Shown here: positions 6,892 through 13,670 of the stretch, piece by piece
Layout of the letters: each line of letters starts with the position of its first letter
Numbering within the stretch: position 1 is the stretch's first letter
NCBI GenBank assembly: GCA_903858055.1
Contig: CAIOHM010000362.1
Location: forward strand, 1 to 14,777
Length of the DNA: 14,777 nucleotides
Source: an uncultured delta proteobacterium
GTDB lineage: Bacteria > Myxococcota_A > Polyangia > Polyangiales > Polyangiaceae
Direction of reading: 5' to 3'
The notes under the pieces: generated by a model
Databases searched by the model: none
Seen by the model: the letters and a program-made list of their open reading frames with translations, nothing else
Told to the model about the DNA's origin: nothing
Position numbers and translations under genes: made by a program

Positions 6892-6973
6892 GTCCGGTTT
6901 GGCGTAGCAGACCCACGAACGCGAACACAACGTCTTCGCGGGTCCGCGCCAGGGCGATCGCGCAGGGTCCCGC

Positions 6974-6986
6974 GCACGATCCGTGC
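6974..6986. repeat. Inverted repeat GCACG-ATC-CGTGC
   Basis: Perfect 5-bp dyad with a 3-base centre, about 140 bases upstream of the precursor start. It has the same architecture (3-base centre) as the dyad at 6877-6891 but a different sequence. In DNA this GC-rich it could arise by chance. Confidence 0.2.
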
Positions 6987-7066
6987 AACTCGGAGCGAGG
7001 TCCGCCCCCTCTCCCCATCGGACCTTTCCGTCGTCGGGTCGACGGTGTCGCTCAGGGCGACTGCTT

Positions 7067-7165
7067 CCTCGCCTTCGCGGCCACGTCGAACCCGTGCGTA
7101 GGCGTCACGAGAACACGATGGCCGCGCTGAACGAGCTCGTGCCCGTTCGCGCAAACGACCGGGTT
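7067..7165 (-). pseudogene. Possible remnant of an IS21-type IstB ATPase
   Basis: The minus-strand frame encodes NPVVCANGHELVQRGHRVLV then TPT, followed by a stop at 7052. By memory this resembles the segment just after Walker A in IstB helper ATPases of IS21 elements, which commonly read like CALGHALVxRGHRVLFTPT. Walker A itself is not preserved (RSRKN where GTGKT would sit) and the rest of the domain is absent. About 30 residues of similarity is short, so this may be chance; if real it is a heavily decayed fragment. Confidence 0.35.
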
Positions 7166-7195
7166 TTTCCTCGACCGGACAGGCCGAAGACGAAC

Positions 7196-7219
7196 GAGCC
7201 CTCGCACGCGCGAGGGCTC
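7196..7219 (-). terminator. Probable alaS transcription terminator
   Basis: GAGCCCTCGC and GCGAGGGCTC form a perfect 10-bp stem with a 4-base loop, 36 bases downstream of the alaS stop on the minus strand. The following minus-strand bases GTTCGTCTTCG are only moderately T-rich. It probably isolates alaS from the peptide operon. Confidence 0.65.
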
Positions 7220-7254
7220 ACCCAGACGTCGGGACGATTCGGCTTGGCGCCGCC

Positions 7255-9987
7255 TCAGACCCCGAGTTTCGTGTAGAATGCAGCCACGAGCTCGTCGACC
7301 TTGCCGACCTCGGAGCCGCCCGCCTGCGCCATGTCGGGCCGACCTCCGCCCTTGCCGCCGACGATCGGGGCGAGCTCCTTCACGAGGTCGCCGGCCTTGA
7401 AGCGTGCCGTGAGCGCCTTCGTGACCGTGACGACGAGCGCGACCTTGTCGCCTTGCACGGCCGCGAGGAGCACGACGGACTCGCCGAGCTTGTCGCGAAC
7501 CTGGTCGGCCACTTCGCGGAGCGTGTTCGCGTCGGGCGCCTCGATGCGCGCTGCGAGGACCTTGCCGCCCTCGACCGCACGCGCGCTGGCGATCATGGCC
7601 TCCACGCCGCCACCGCCGCCGAGCGCGAGCTTCTTCTGCACGGCCGCGAGCTCCTTTTCGAGCTCCTTCTCGCGCTTCGCCATGCGGTCGAGGCGCTCGA
7701 TGAGGTCGCCGCGCGAGCTCTTGATGCTGCGGGCCGCGGTGTCGAGCGTGTGCTCGGTGTCGCGGATGTACGCGAGGGCTCCGAGCCCCGTGACGGCCTC
7801 GATGCGACGCACACCCGCCGCGACCGCCGAGTCCGAGACGATCTTGAAGACGCCGATGTCGCCGGTGCGCGCCGCGTGGGTGCCGCCGCAGAGCTCGACC
7901 GAGTCTTCCGTCATCGTGAGGACGCGCACGACGTCGCCGTATTTTTCCTCGAAGATCGCCATGGCGCCCTTCGCCTTCGCCTCGGCGATCGAGAGGACCT
8001 CGGTGGTGATCGGCGCGTTCTCGAGGATCTTCGCGTTCACCTGGTCTTCGATGTACTCGAGCTCCTCGCGCTCGAGCGCCTTGCCGTGGCTGAAGTCGAA
8101 GCGAAGCCCCTCGGGGCCGACGCGCGAGCCCTTCTGCGTGGCCTGCTCGCCGAGCGAAGCGCGCAAGGCCCAGTGCAGGAGGTGCGTGGCCGAGTGGTTG
8201 CGCCGCGTCGCGCTGCGGGCGTCGTGATCGACGTGCTGCTCGACCTCTTGGCCAACCTCGAGCACGCCTTCCTCGATGGAGCCGCGGAGCGCGACGATGC
8301 CCGCGACCGGCTTCTGCGTGTCGTAGATCGCCACGCGGAGGCCCTTCGCGATGATCATGCCGCTGTCGCCGACCTGACCGCCGGACTCGCCGTAGAATGG
8401 CGTGTTTTCCAGGACGATCCACACGCCTTGGCCCTCCTCGGCGCGCTTCGCGCTGGCGCCGTCGACCACGAGCGCGAGCACCTTCGCGCCCTCGACTTCG
8501 CGGTCGTAGCCGCAAAAGCCACACCCCTCGGGGCGCGACTGCTTCACGAGCTCGAGCACCTCACGCCACACGCTCTCGATGGCCGCTTCGCCGACCTTCG
8601 ATCCTTCGCTCTTGGCGCGCGCCTCCTCGAGGGCCTTCTCGTAGCCCGCGAGGTCGACCGCGAGGCCGCGCTCGGCCACGATGACCTCGGTGAGATCGAG
8701 CGGGAAGCCGTAGGTGTCGTAGAGCTTGAACGCCGCCGCGCCCGCGAGCGTGGTCTCGCCGCGCTTCGCCATCGCCGTGAACTCGTCTTCGAGGAGCGCA
8801 AGGCCGCGATCGATGGTCTGGCGGAAGCGCACCTCTTCTTGCTCCGCGACGCTCGCGATGAGGTCCTTGCGGTTTGCAAGTTCCGGGTACGTCGGCGCCA
8901 TCAGGCGCACGACCTCGAGCGCGACCTCGTGGAGGAAGGGCTTCGTGATGCCGAGGCGGTGGCCGTGGCGGATCGCGCGGCGCATGACGCGGCGGAGGAC
9001 GTACTCGCGCCCCGCGCGGTCGGGGAAGATGCCCTCGGCGATGAGGAACGCGGTGAGGCGCGCGTGGTCGGCGATGACGCGCATCGAGATGTCGTCGGGC
9101 TGGAGCGTGCCGCCGTAGGGCTTACCGGAAATAGCCGACGTCTTGTCGACGAGCGCGCGCAGGAGATCGTTGTCGTAGTTCGTGAGCTTGTTCTGCACGA
9201 TCGCCGCGATGCGCTCGAGGCCCGCGCCCGTGTCGACGCACGGGGCCGGGAGCGGATCGAGCACGTAGGCGCCGTTCTCCTGGCGACGCTCGAACTGCAT
9301 GAAGACGAGGTTCCAGAACTCGACCCAGCCGCGGCCGTTCGCGTCGGGCTCTTGGCCGAAGAGCGAGAGGTCGGGGTCGGGCCCGAGGAAGAAGTGGAGC
9401 TCGCTGCAAGGACCGCAGGGGCCGGTCTCGCCCATCTGCCAGAAGTTGTCCTTCAGCCCCATGCCGATGATGCGCTCGTCCGCGAGGCCCGAGACGCGCT
9501 TCCAGATCGCGCGGGCCTCGTCGTCGGGCTTCACGCTCGGGTCCGCGGGGTCGCCGCCGAAGACGGTGATGCACACGCGATCGAGCGGCAGCTGCCACAC
9601 CTTGGTGACGAGCTCCCACGCGTAGGCGATCGCCTCTTCCTTGAAGTAGTCGCCGAAGGAGAAGTTGCCGAGCATCTCGAAGAACGTGTGGTGGCGCGCG
9701 GTGACGCCGACGTTCTCGAGGTCGTTGTGTTTGCCGCTGATGCGGATGCACTTCTGCGCGCTCGCGGCCCGCGTGTACGCCCGCTTCTCCTTGCCCGTGA
9801 AGCAGTCCTTGAACTGGACCATGCCCGCGTTCGCGAAGAGGAGCGTCGGGTCGTTCGAGGGCACGAGGCCGCCCGAGGGAACGATCGTGTGCCCCTTGCT
9901 CGCGAAGAAGTCGAGGAACGAGCGACGGACTTCGTCGGCGGTCTTCGTGAGTTCGGGAGAAATGCCACACAGGTGCGCGCTGCTCAT
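7255..9987 (-). CDS. alaS: Alanyl-tRNA synthetase
   Basis: 910 aa, close to the usual 870-900. It charges tRNA-Ala with alanine in the cytoplasm and edits mischarged Ser/Gly. The aminoacylation domain starts with FLDFFASKGHTIVPS and NDPTLLFANAGMVQFKD (about 24-60), with the class II motif 2 region at 98-115 (RHHTFFEMLGNFSFGDYF). The editing domain carries the zinc ligands His598 and His602 (NHSATHLL) and Cys700 and His704 (CGGTHAARTG). A coiled-coil stretch rich in E and K lies near 765-788, and the C-Ala domain has GGKGGGRPDMAQAGG near 877-891. I place the start at the ATG at 9987 because family N-termini begin shortly before the FLDFF motif; an in-frame ATG at 10050 would add 21 residues and the frame stays open beyond that, into the next gene. 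No sign of damage. Confidence 0.97.
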   Translation of the reverse strand: MSSAHLCGISPELTKTADEVRRSFLDFFASKGHTIVPSGGLVPSNDPTLLFANAGMVQFKDCFTGKEKRAYTRAASAQKCIRISGKHNDLENVGVTARHHTFFEMLGNFSFGDYFKEEAIAYAWELVTKVWQLPLDRVCITVFGGDPADPSVKPDDEARAIWKRVSGLADERIIGMGLKDNFWQMGETGPCGPCSELHFFLGPDPDLSLFGQEPDANGRGWVEFWNLVFMQFERRQENGAYVLDPLPAPCVDTGAGLERIAAIVQNKLTNYDNDLLRALVDKTSAISGKPYGGTLQPDDISMRVIADHARLTAFLIAEGIFPDRAGREYVLRRVMRRAIRHGHRLGITKPFLHEVALEVVRLMAPTYPELANRKDLIASVAEQEEVRFRQTIDRGLALLEDEFTAMAKRGETTLAGAAAFKLYDTYGFPLDLTEVIVAERGLAVDLAGYEKALEEARAKSEGSKVGEAAIESVWREVLELVKQSRPEGCGFCGYDREVEGAKVLALVVDGASAKRAEEGQGVWIVLENTPFYGESGGQVGDSGMIIAKGLRVAIYDTQKPVAGIVALRGSIEEGVLEVGQEVEQHVDHDARSATRRNHSATHLLHWALRASLGEQATQKGSRVGPEGLRFDFSHGKALEREELEYIEDQVNAKILENAPITTEVLSIAEAKAKGAMAIFEEKYGDVVRVLTMTEDSVELCGGTHAARTGDIGVFKIVSDSAVAAGVRRIEAVTGLGALAYIRDTEHTLDTAARSIKSSRGDLIERLDRMAKREKELEKELAAVQKKLALGGGGGVEAMIASARAVEGGKVLAARIEAPDANTLREVADQVRDKLGESVVLLAAVQGDKVALVVTVTKALTARFKAGDLVKELAPIVGGKGGGRPDMAQAGGSEVGKVDELVAAFYTKLGV

Positions 9988-10088
9988 GAGCGCGGGACCT
10001 AGCAATCCGCGGGCCCCCCGTCGACGGCAGAGGGGCTCGAACGTCCCCATGCGGCCCCCGCCAGCGCGCACCCGGCAACGAGCGCCCG

Positions 10089-10802
10089 CTAGGCCACGAC
10101 CCCCGGACGGTGCGGCGACGCCCCCTGCGCGGGCCTCTGGACGCCCGCGACGCACCACTCGATGAACTCGAGGAGCCCCGAAGAGCCCGCGAGCGCGCAC
10201 CACACGGCCGGCCCCGTGTGCGCACCGAAGGCGAGGTGCGTGACCGCCAGCGTACCTGCGAAGGTGAGCGCCGTGCGTCGCGCGCCCGTGGCCGCCAGGA
10301 CGACGAGGGAGAACACGTAGAGCATCATCCACACGTGCGCGAGCTCCGACGCGGCGAGGTGCCACGCGATGTGCTGACCCCAGCCGCGCGAGATCCCCGT
10401 GAAATCGTCGCAGAACCACCATGTGCACCGGCCTTCACCCGCGAGCAGCATCGGCGCCGCGACCACGGCGTGGATCGCGTAGAAGGTCCACGCCGTCGCC
10501 CGCAGGCGCGGGTGCCGAAACCACCAGCCGCCGCGCCCGCGCTGCTCTTCTTCGCCGATCGCCAGGAACAAGAGCGGCTGCGTGGAGATGAGCACGACCA
10601 TCACCCACATCGAGGCGACCGACTCGGGGCACGTCCCTCCCCCTCGCGCGAACACGATGTATTGTGCAAGCTCCACGAACTCGACCGACGCGAGCATCGC
10701 GTAGAACACGGCCCGCCAAGGGCGCCCGCGCTTCAAGGCATGAGCTGCAGCGACACCCACGGTCACGCCCAAAAGCCCCGACAGCTCAGGTCCAAAGCAC
10801 AT
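10089..10802 (-). CDS. Multi-pass membrane protein of unknown function (MCFS-type N-terminus)
   Basis: 237 aa from the ATG at 10802, which has GGGGG six bases upstream; a GTG five codons earlier (10817) is also possible. I prefer 10802 because the protein then begins MCFGPELSG, like a group of uncharacterised membrane proteins that start with MCFS. About seven hydrophobic segments can be seen, roughly at residues 8-22, 33-50, 63-82, 100-120, 140-170, 180-195 and 203-222. Acidic and aromatic residues sit inside membrane segments (VEFVELAQY, LLEFIEWC), and His residues occur in TFYAIHAVV and QHIAWHLAASELAH, which could bind a metal or haem, though this is speculative. It ends 101 bp before alaS on the same strand; no functional link to alaS is evident. 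Confidence 0.8.
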   Translation of the reverse strand: MCFGPELSGLLGVTVGVAAAHALKRGRPWRAVFYAMLASVEFVELAQYIVFARGGGTCPESVASMWVMVVLISTQPLLFLAIGEEEQRGRGGWWFRHPRLRATAWTFYAIHAVVAAPMLLAGEGRCTWWFCDDFTGISRGWGQHIAWHLAASELAHVWMMLYVFSLVVLAATGARRTALTFAGTLAVTHLAFGAHTGPAVWCALAGSSGLLEFIEWCVAGVQRPAQGASPHRPGVVA

Positions 10803-10815
10803 GCGAATCCCCCGC

Positions 10816-10829
10816 ACGCATCGATGCGT
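10816..10829. repeat. Perfect 14-nt palindrome upstream of the membrane-protein gene
   Basis: ACGCATCGATGCGT, 14 bases upstream of the ATG at 10802, next to the ribosome site. It could be a regulator site overlapping translation initiation, or an RNA hairpin. It overlaps the alternative GTG start at 10817. Confidence 0.3.
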
Positions 10830-10920
10830 CGCGGGTCACGGACGTCAACCGTGGCAGGGAACCGTGCGGCGACGACGAACCCGTAGGCGCACTTCTCACG
10901 GAGAGCGCCTGCGCGAAACC

Positions 10921-12447
10921 TCACGACGACGCGGGCGTGCGGCGCGTGCGCGGACCGCGTCGGCTCCCGTGCTTCTCGAAGACCTTCGCGGCCTCTTCGC
11001 GCGCGGCGGGTGTGCGCCGCTGCGAGAAGACGCGTCGCTTGGCTTCGGCGACGGCCTCCGCGTGGTCGACGATGGGTGCTGGGTAGCTCTTGCCGACGGT
11101 GAAGCCCATTGCCGCTTGCTCGAGGGGCGGCATTTTCCAGGGCTCGGCGATGTACGCGTCGGGCACCGCCGCGAGCTCGGGCACGTAGCGCCGAATGAAG
11201 ACGCCGTGCGGGTCTTGGTCGATCACCTGCTTCGTGGGGCTGTAGATGCGCACGGCGTTGATGCCCGTGGTGCCCGACTGCATCTGCGCTTGGCTGAAGT
11301 GGATGCCTGGCTCGAAGTCGAGGAACTGCCGTGCAAGGTACACGGAGGTGGGGCGCCAGTGGAGCCACAGGTGGTACGAGGCGAAGGAGACCAGCATGGC
11401 GCGCATGCGGAAGTTCACCCAGCCGCCCGCATGGAGCGCGCGCATGCAGGCGTCGACGAGCGGGTAGCCCGTTTGGCCCGCGCACCAGGCCTCGAAGAGC
11501 TCGGGGCGGTGATCGTTCTCGCGCAGGCCGTCGCAGGCGCGTGACATGTTCTCGAACTCGATGCGCGGCTCGTCCTCGAGCTTCTGCATGAAGTGGCAGT
11601 GCCAGTGGAGGCGCCCCTCGAACGACGAGAGCGACTGGAGCCACGCGGTCAGCTCGGGGTCCTTCTTCCGAGGGACGCGCTGCGCCCGGAGCTCGTCGAC
11701 GCGCACGCGTGTCGCCTTGTAGACCTCACGCATCGAGAGAGCGCCGTAGGCCAGGTAGGGAGCGAGGCGGCTGCAGCCCTCCCACCCTTCGACGGGGCTC
11801 GACATGTCCGAGCGGTAGTTCTTGCCGCGCTTCGCGAGGAAGGAGTCGAGCAGCTCACGGCCGCGCGTGGCGCCCCCGAGGAGCGCCTCGTCTTTGGTGG
11901 AGGGCAGGAGGCCGAGATCGCGCTCTTCGAGGAGCGTGCCGCGTGCGAGCGCGCTTCCGCCACGGAGGGCCTCCGGGGTCTCGACGATCGGCTGCGCCAT
12001 GCGCACCTGCCAGCGCCGCGCCCAGCCGTCGCGCGTTCGGAGTCGCCGCACCACGCCGGTCTGCGGGTACTCGAACCAAGGCACGCCACGGGCTTTGGCC
12101 CACGCGGCCACGCGCTTGTCGCGCGCATAGGTGAGCGCGCCGCCCGTCTCCTCGTGGCTATGCAGGGCCTCGACGCCGACGTCGCGGTGCAGCTCCTCGA
12201 GGACCTCGGGCATGGCGCCCACGCGGAAGGTGATGCCGTCGTGGCCACGCGCACGCAGCTCGCGGTCGAGCTCGGCGAGGCACGCGTTGACGAAGCGCAG
12301 GTGGCTCGCGTCGTGATCGGGCGCGGCGAGGAGCTCCGGCTCGTACACGTAGAGGACGACGACCGGCCCACGCTCGGCCGCTGCCGCGAGGGGCGCATGA
12401 TCGCGGACGCGCAGGTCGCGCTTGAGCCACACGAGCTGAATCGCCAT
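10921..12447 (-). CDS. Photolyase/cryptochrome family flavoprotein
   Basis: 508 aa from the ATG at 12447. The N-terminal photolyase domain starts VWLKRDLRVRDHAPLAAA (about 6-23). The C-terminal FAD domain includes YLAYGALSMREVY (231-243), LHWHCHFMQKLE (280-291), GQTGYPLVDACMRALHAGGWVNFRMRAM in two parts (324-351), and IRRYVPEL (418-425). These enzymes use blue light and FADH- to repair UV-made pyrimidine dimers, or act as light sensors. The segment that usually reads NGGWQW-x-AGTG is here GIHFSQAQMQSGTTG (381-395), so the Asn near the flavin N5 in classic class I enzymes is not seen. I believe this variant marks a bacterial subfamily and is not damage. Repair versus signalling cannot be decided from sequence. 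The C-terminal tail is basic. Palindromes lie just upstream. Confidence 0.93.
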   Translation of the reverse strand: MAIQLVWLKRDLRVRDHAPLAAAAERGPVVVLYVYEPELLAAPDHDASHLRFVNACLAELDRELRARGHDGITFRVGAMPEVLEELHRDVGVEALHSHEETGGALTYARDKRVAAWAKARGVPWFEYPQTGVVRRLRTRDGWARRWQVRMAQPIVETPEALRGGSALARGTLLEERDLGLLPSTKDEALLGGATRGRELLDSFLAKRGKNYRSDMSSPVEGWEGCSRLAPYLAYGALSMREVYKATRVRVDELRAQRVPRKKDPELTAWLQSLSSFEGRLHWHCHFMQKLEDEPRIEFENMSRACDGLRENDHRPELFEAWCAGQTGYPLVDACMRALHAGGWVNFRMRAMLVSFASYHLWLHWRPTSVYLARQFLDFEPGIHFSQAQMQSGTTGINAVRIYSPTKQVIDQDPHGVFIRRYVPELAAVPDAYIAEPWKMPPLEQAAMGFTVGKSYPAPIVDHAEAVAEAKRRVFSQRRTPAAREEAAKVFEKHGSRRGPRTRRTPASS

Positions 12448-12492
12448 GGTGGAAGAGCGATGCTGACCGTGAGGCGCCGGTCGCGGGGGTGC

Positions 12493-12506
12493 CGGCGAAT
12501 TCGCCG
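12493..12506. repeat. Perfect palindrome CGGCGAATTCGCCG upstream of the photolyase gene
   Basis: Perfect 14-nt dyad with no spacer, 46 to 59 bases before the photolyase ATG and downstream of the glycosyltransferase stop. It is the first of three nearly contiguous palindromes. An operator for the photolyase gene or a terminator stem for the upstream gene are both possible; no T-tract follows. Confidence 0.4.
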
Positions 12507-12508
12507 CG

Positions 12509-12522
12509 GATCCCGCGGGATC
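12509..12522. repeat. Perfect palindrome GATCCCGCGGGATC upstream of the photolyase gene
   Basis: Perfect 14-nt dyad, two bases from the preceding palindrome and directly abutting the next. Its place, 62 to 75 bases before the photolyase start, fits a regulator site. Confidence 0.4.
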
Positions 12523-12532
12523 GCGACGTCGC
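12523..12532. repeat. Palindrome GCGACGTCGC upstream of the photolyase gene
   Basis: Perfect 10-nt dyad abutting the previous palindrome, 11 bases after the glycosyltransferase stop codon. On its own this length is common in GC-rich DNA; it is listed because it completes a run of three within 40 bases. Confidence 0.3.
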
Positions 12533-12542
12533 CCGAGCGGCG

Positions 12543-13670
12543 CTAGCGCGTTCGCCGCGCGAGGGCCTCTTCGTAGACGTGCTCGTAGGCGCGCGCGCCT
12601 TCTGCGGCCGTGTAGCGCTCCTCGAAGAGCTTTCGGCCGAGCTCGCCGACGCGCACCTTCTCGCCTTCGTTCGCGAGGAGGCGCAGCGCCGCCTCGGCGA
12701 GGGCCTCGGGGTTGCTCTCGGGCACGAGCGGCAGCGGCGCGAGCTCCGCGAGGGGGCCGTAGCGGGCGCTCACGACGGGCACGCGCAGCGCCATGGCCTC
12801 GAGGAGAACGAGCGGGAGATCGACCTTCCCGTAGAGATCGTTCACCGGAAAGAGCACGGCCTCGGCGCCGGCGATGAGCGCGTGCGGGTCGCGCACCTCA
12901 CCGAGGTGGTACGTGAGGTGTGCAAGCTTCTCGCGCGCGAGCTCCTCCACGACCGCGCGCTGAACCTCGGCGGCCCTCGCGGTCTTCGGGCGGCACGCGA
13001 ACACGAAGCGCAGCTTGGGGTGCGCCTCGTGCATGCGCCGAATCGCTCGAGCGAACGTGAGAGCGCCGTTCGAGAACTCGAGGTCACCCGGGTAGAGCAC
13101 GTAGGGCGCCGGACCGAGGAGGGTCTTCTCGCGCACGGCTTCGATGCGCGCGGCCGAGACGGAAGGCTCGCGGATGAACGGAGGCACGATGCGCAGTCGC
13201 TCTGGGGCGACGCCTGCCTCCACGCACGCGTCGCGCGTGTGCTTCGACTGGCACACGACGAGGTCGCCGAAGAGGAGCTTCTTCGCCTTCGCGAAGTCCT
13301 TCGGGCGGCTCGCGACGGTCTGCACCGTGGCGCCGTGCCAGCCGCGGAGCCGGTGCGCGAGGGCGACGAGACGCGACGCCGTGGACGACGGCACGTTGGG
13401 CGCGAAGACGAAGTGGAAGACGCTCGGCGGAGCGGCGACGAGGAGCTTGCCCATCACGGCGAGGTGCGCGCGCATGGGCGAGGCGCTCGCGGGCGGCGCC
13501 TTGACGACCACGTTCTCACCCCAGGATTCGTGCGCTTCGAGCGCAAAGACGCGCGCTTCGAAGGCGCGGAGCGCGGCGGCGAGGTCGCGCACGAGGACCT
13601 TCGAGCCGTCGTTCCAGGGAGCTTCAATGGTCTTCGAGACGAAGAGGACGGAGCGTTCGGTGCGGGTCAT
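12543..13670 (-). CDS. GT4-like glycosyltransferase (group 1)
   Basis: 375 aa, ATG at 13670 overlapping the radA stop as ATGA. The layout is a two-Rossmann GT-B fold. The N-terminal half has VLFVSKTIEAPWNDGSKVLV (8-27), a typical start with a glycine-loop-like region, and DLVVCQSKHTRDACVEAGV (136-154). The C-terminal half has VLYPGDLEFSNG (191-202) and the donor-binding region DLPLVLLEAMALRVPVVSA (284-302), a degenerate E-x7-E site with Asp at the first acid. Such enzymes move a sugar from a nucleotide-sugar to a lipid, polysaccharide or small molecule; no acceptor can be predicted and no other sugar genes are in view. No membrane segment is obvious. The overlap with radA implies co-transcription, although no functional tie is known to me. 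Confidence 0.85.
   Translation of the reverse strand: MTRTERSVLFVSKTIEAPWNDGSKVLVRDLAAALRAFEARVFALEAHESWGENVVVKAPPASASPMRAHLAVMGKLLVAAPPSVFHFVFAPNVPSSTASRLVALAHRLRGWHGATVQTVASRPKDFAKAKKLLFGDLVVCQSKHTRDACVEAGVAPERLRIVPPFIREPSVSAARIEAVREKTLLGPAPYVLYPGDLEFSNGALTFARAIRRMHEAHPKLRFVFACRPKTARAAEVQRAVVEELAREKLAHLTYHLGEVRDPHALIAGAEAVLFPVNDLYGKVDLPLVLLEAMALRVPVVSARYGPLAELAPLPLVPESNPEALAEAALRLLANEGEKVRVGELGRKLFEERYTAAEGARAYEHVYEEALARRTR

Larger units (their letters stand above)
6835..7254. other. 420-bp intergenic region between precursor gene and alaS
   Basis: The longest gene-free stretch in the window. It contains the precursor ribosome site, two small dyads, a possible IstB remnant and the alaS terminator hairpin, each listed separately. 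The precursor promoter should be here, reading leftwards, but I see no convincing -35/-10 pair. Open frames on either strand in this stretch have Arg/Pro-rich shadow composition and no recognisable protein. Confidence 0.6.

Noticed and set aside
6326..7018. 230-aa minus-strand frame overlapping the precursor
   Set aside because: Out of frame with the peptide, no ribosome site, Arg-rich shadow composition, and overlaps the Cys-rich gene.
7453..10002. 849-aa plus-strand open frame antisense to alaS
   Set aside because: It mirrors alaS codon structure, is rich in Arg, Glu, Val and Asp as expected of a high-GC antisense frame, and resembles no protein.
9988..10428. Long N-terminal extension of AlaRS
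   Set aside because: AlaRS normally begins close to the FLDFF motif; the extra sequence runs into the membrane-protein gene and looks like a shadow.
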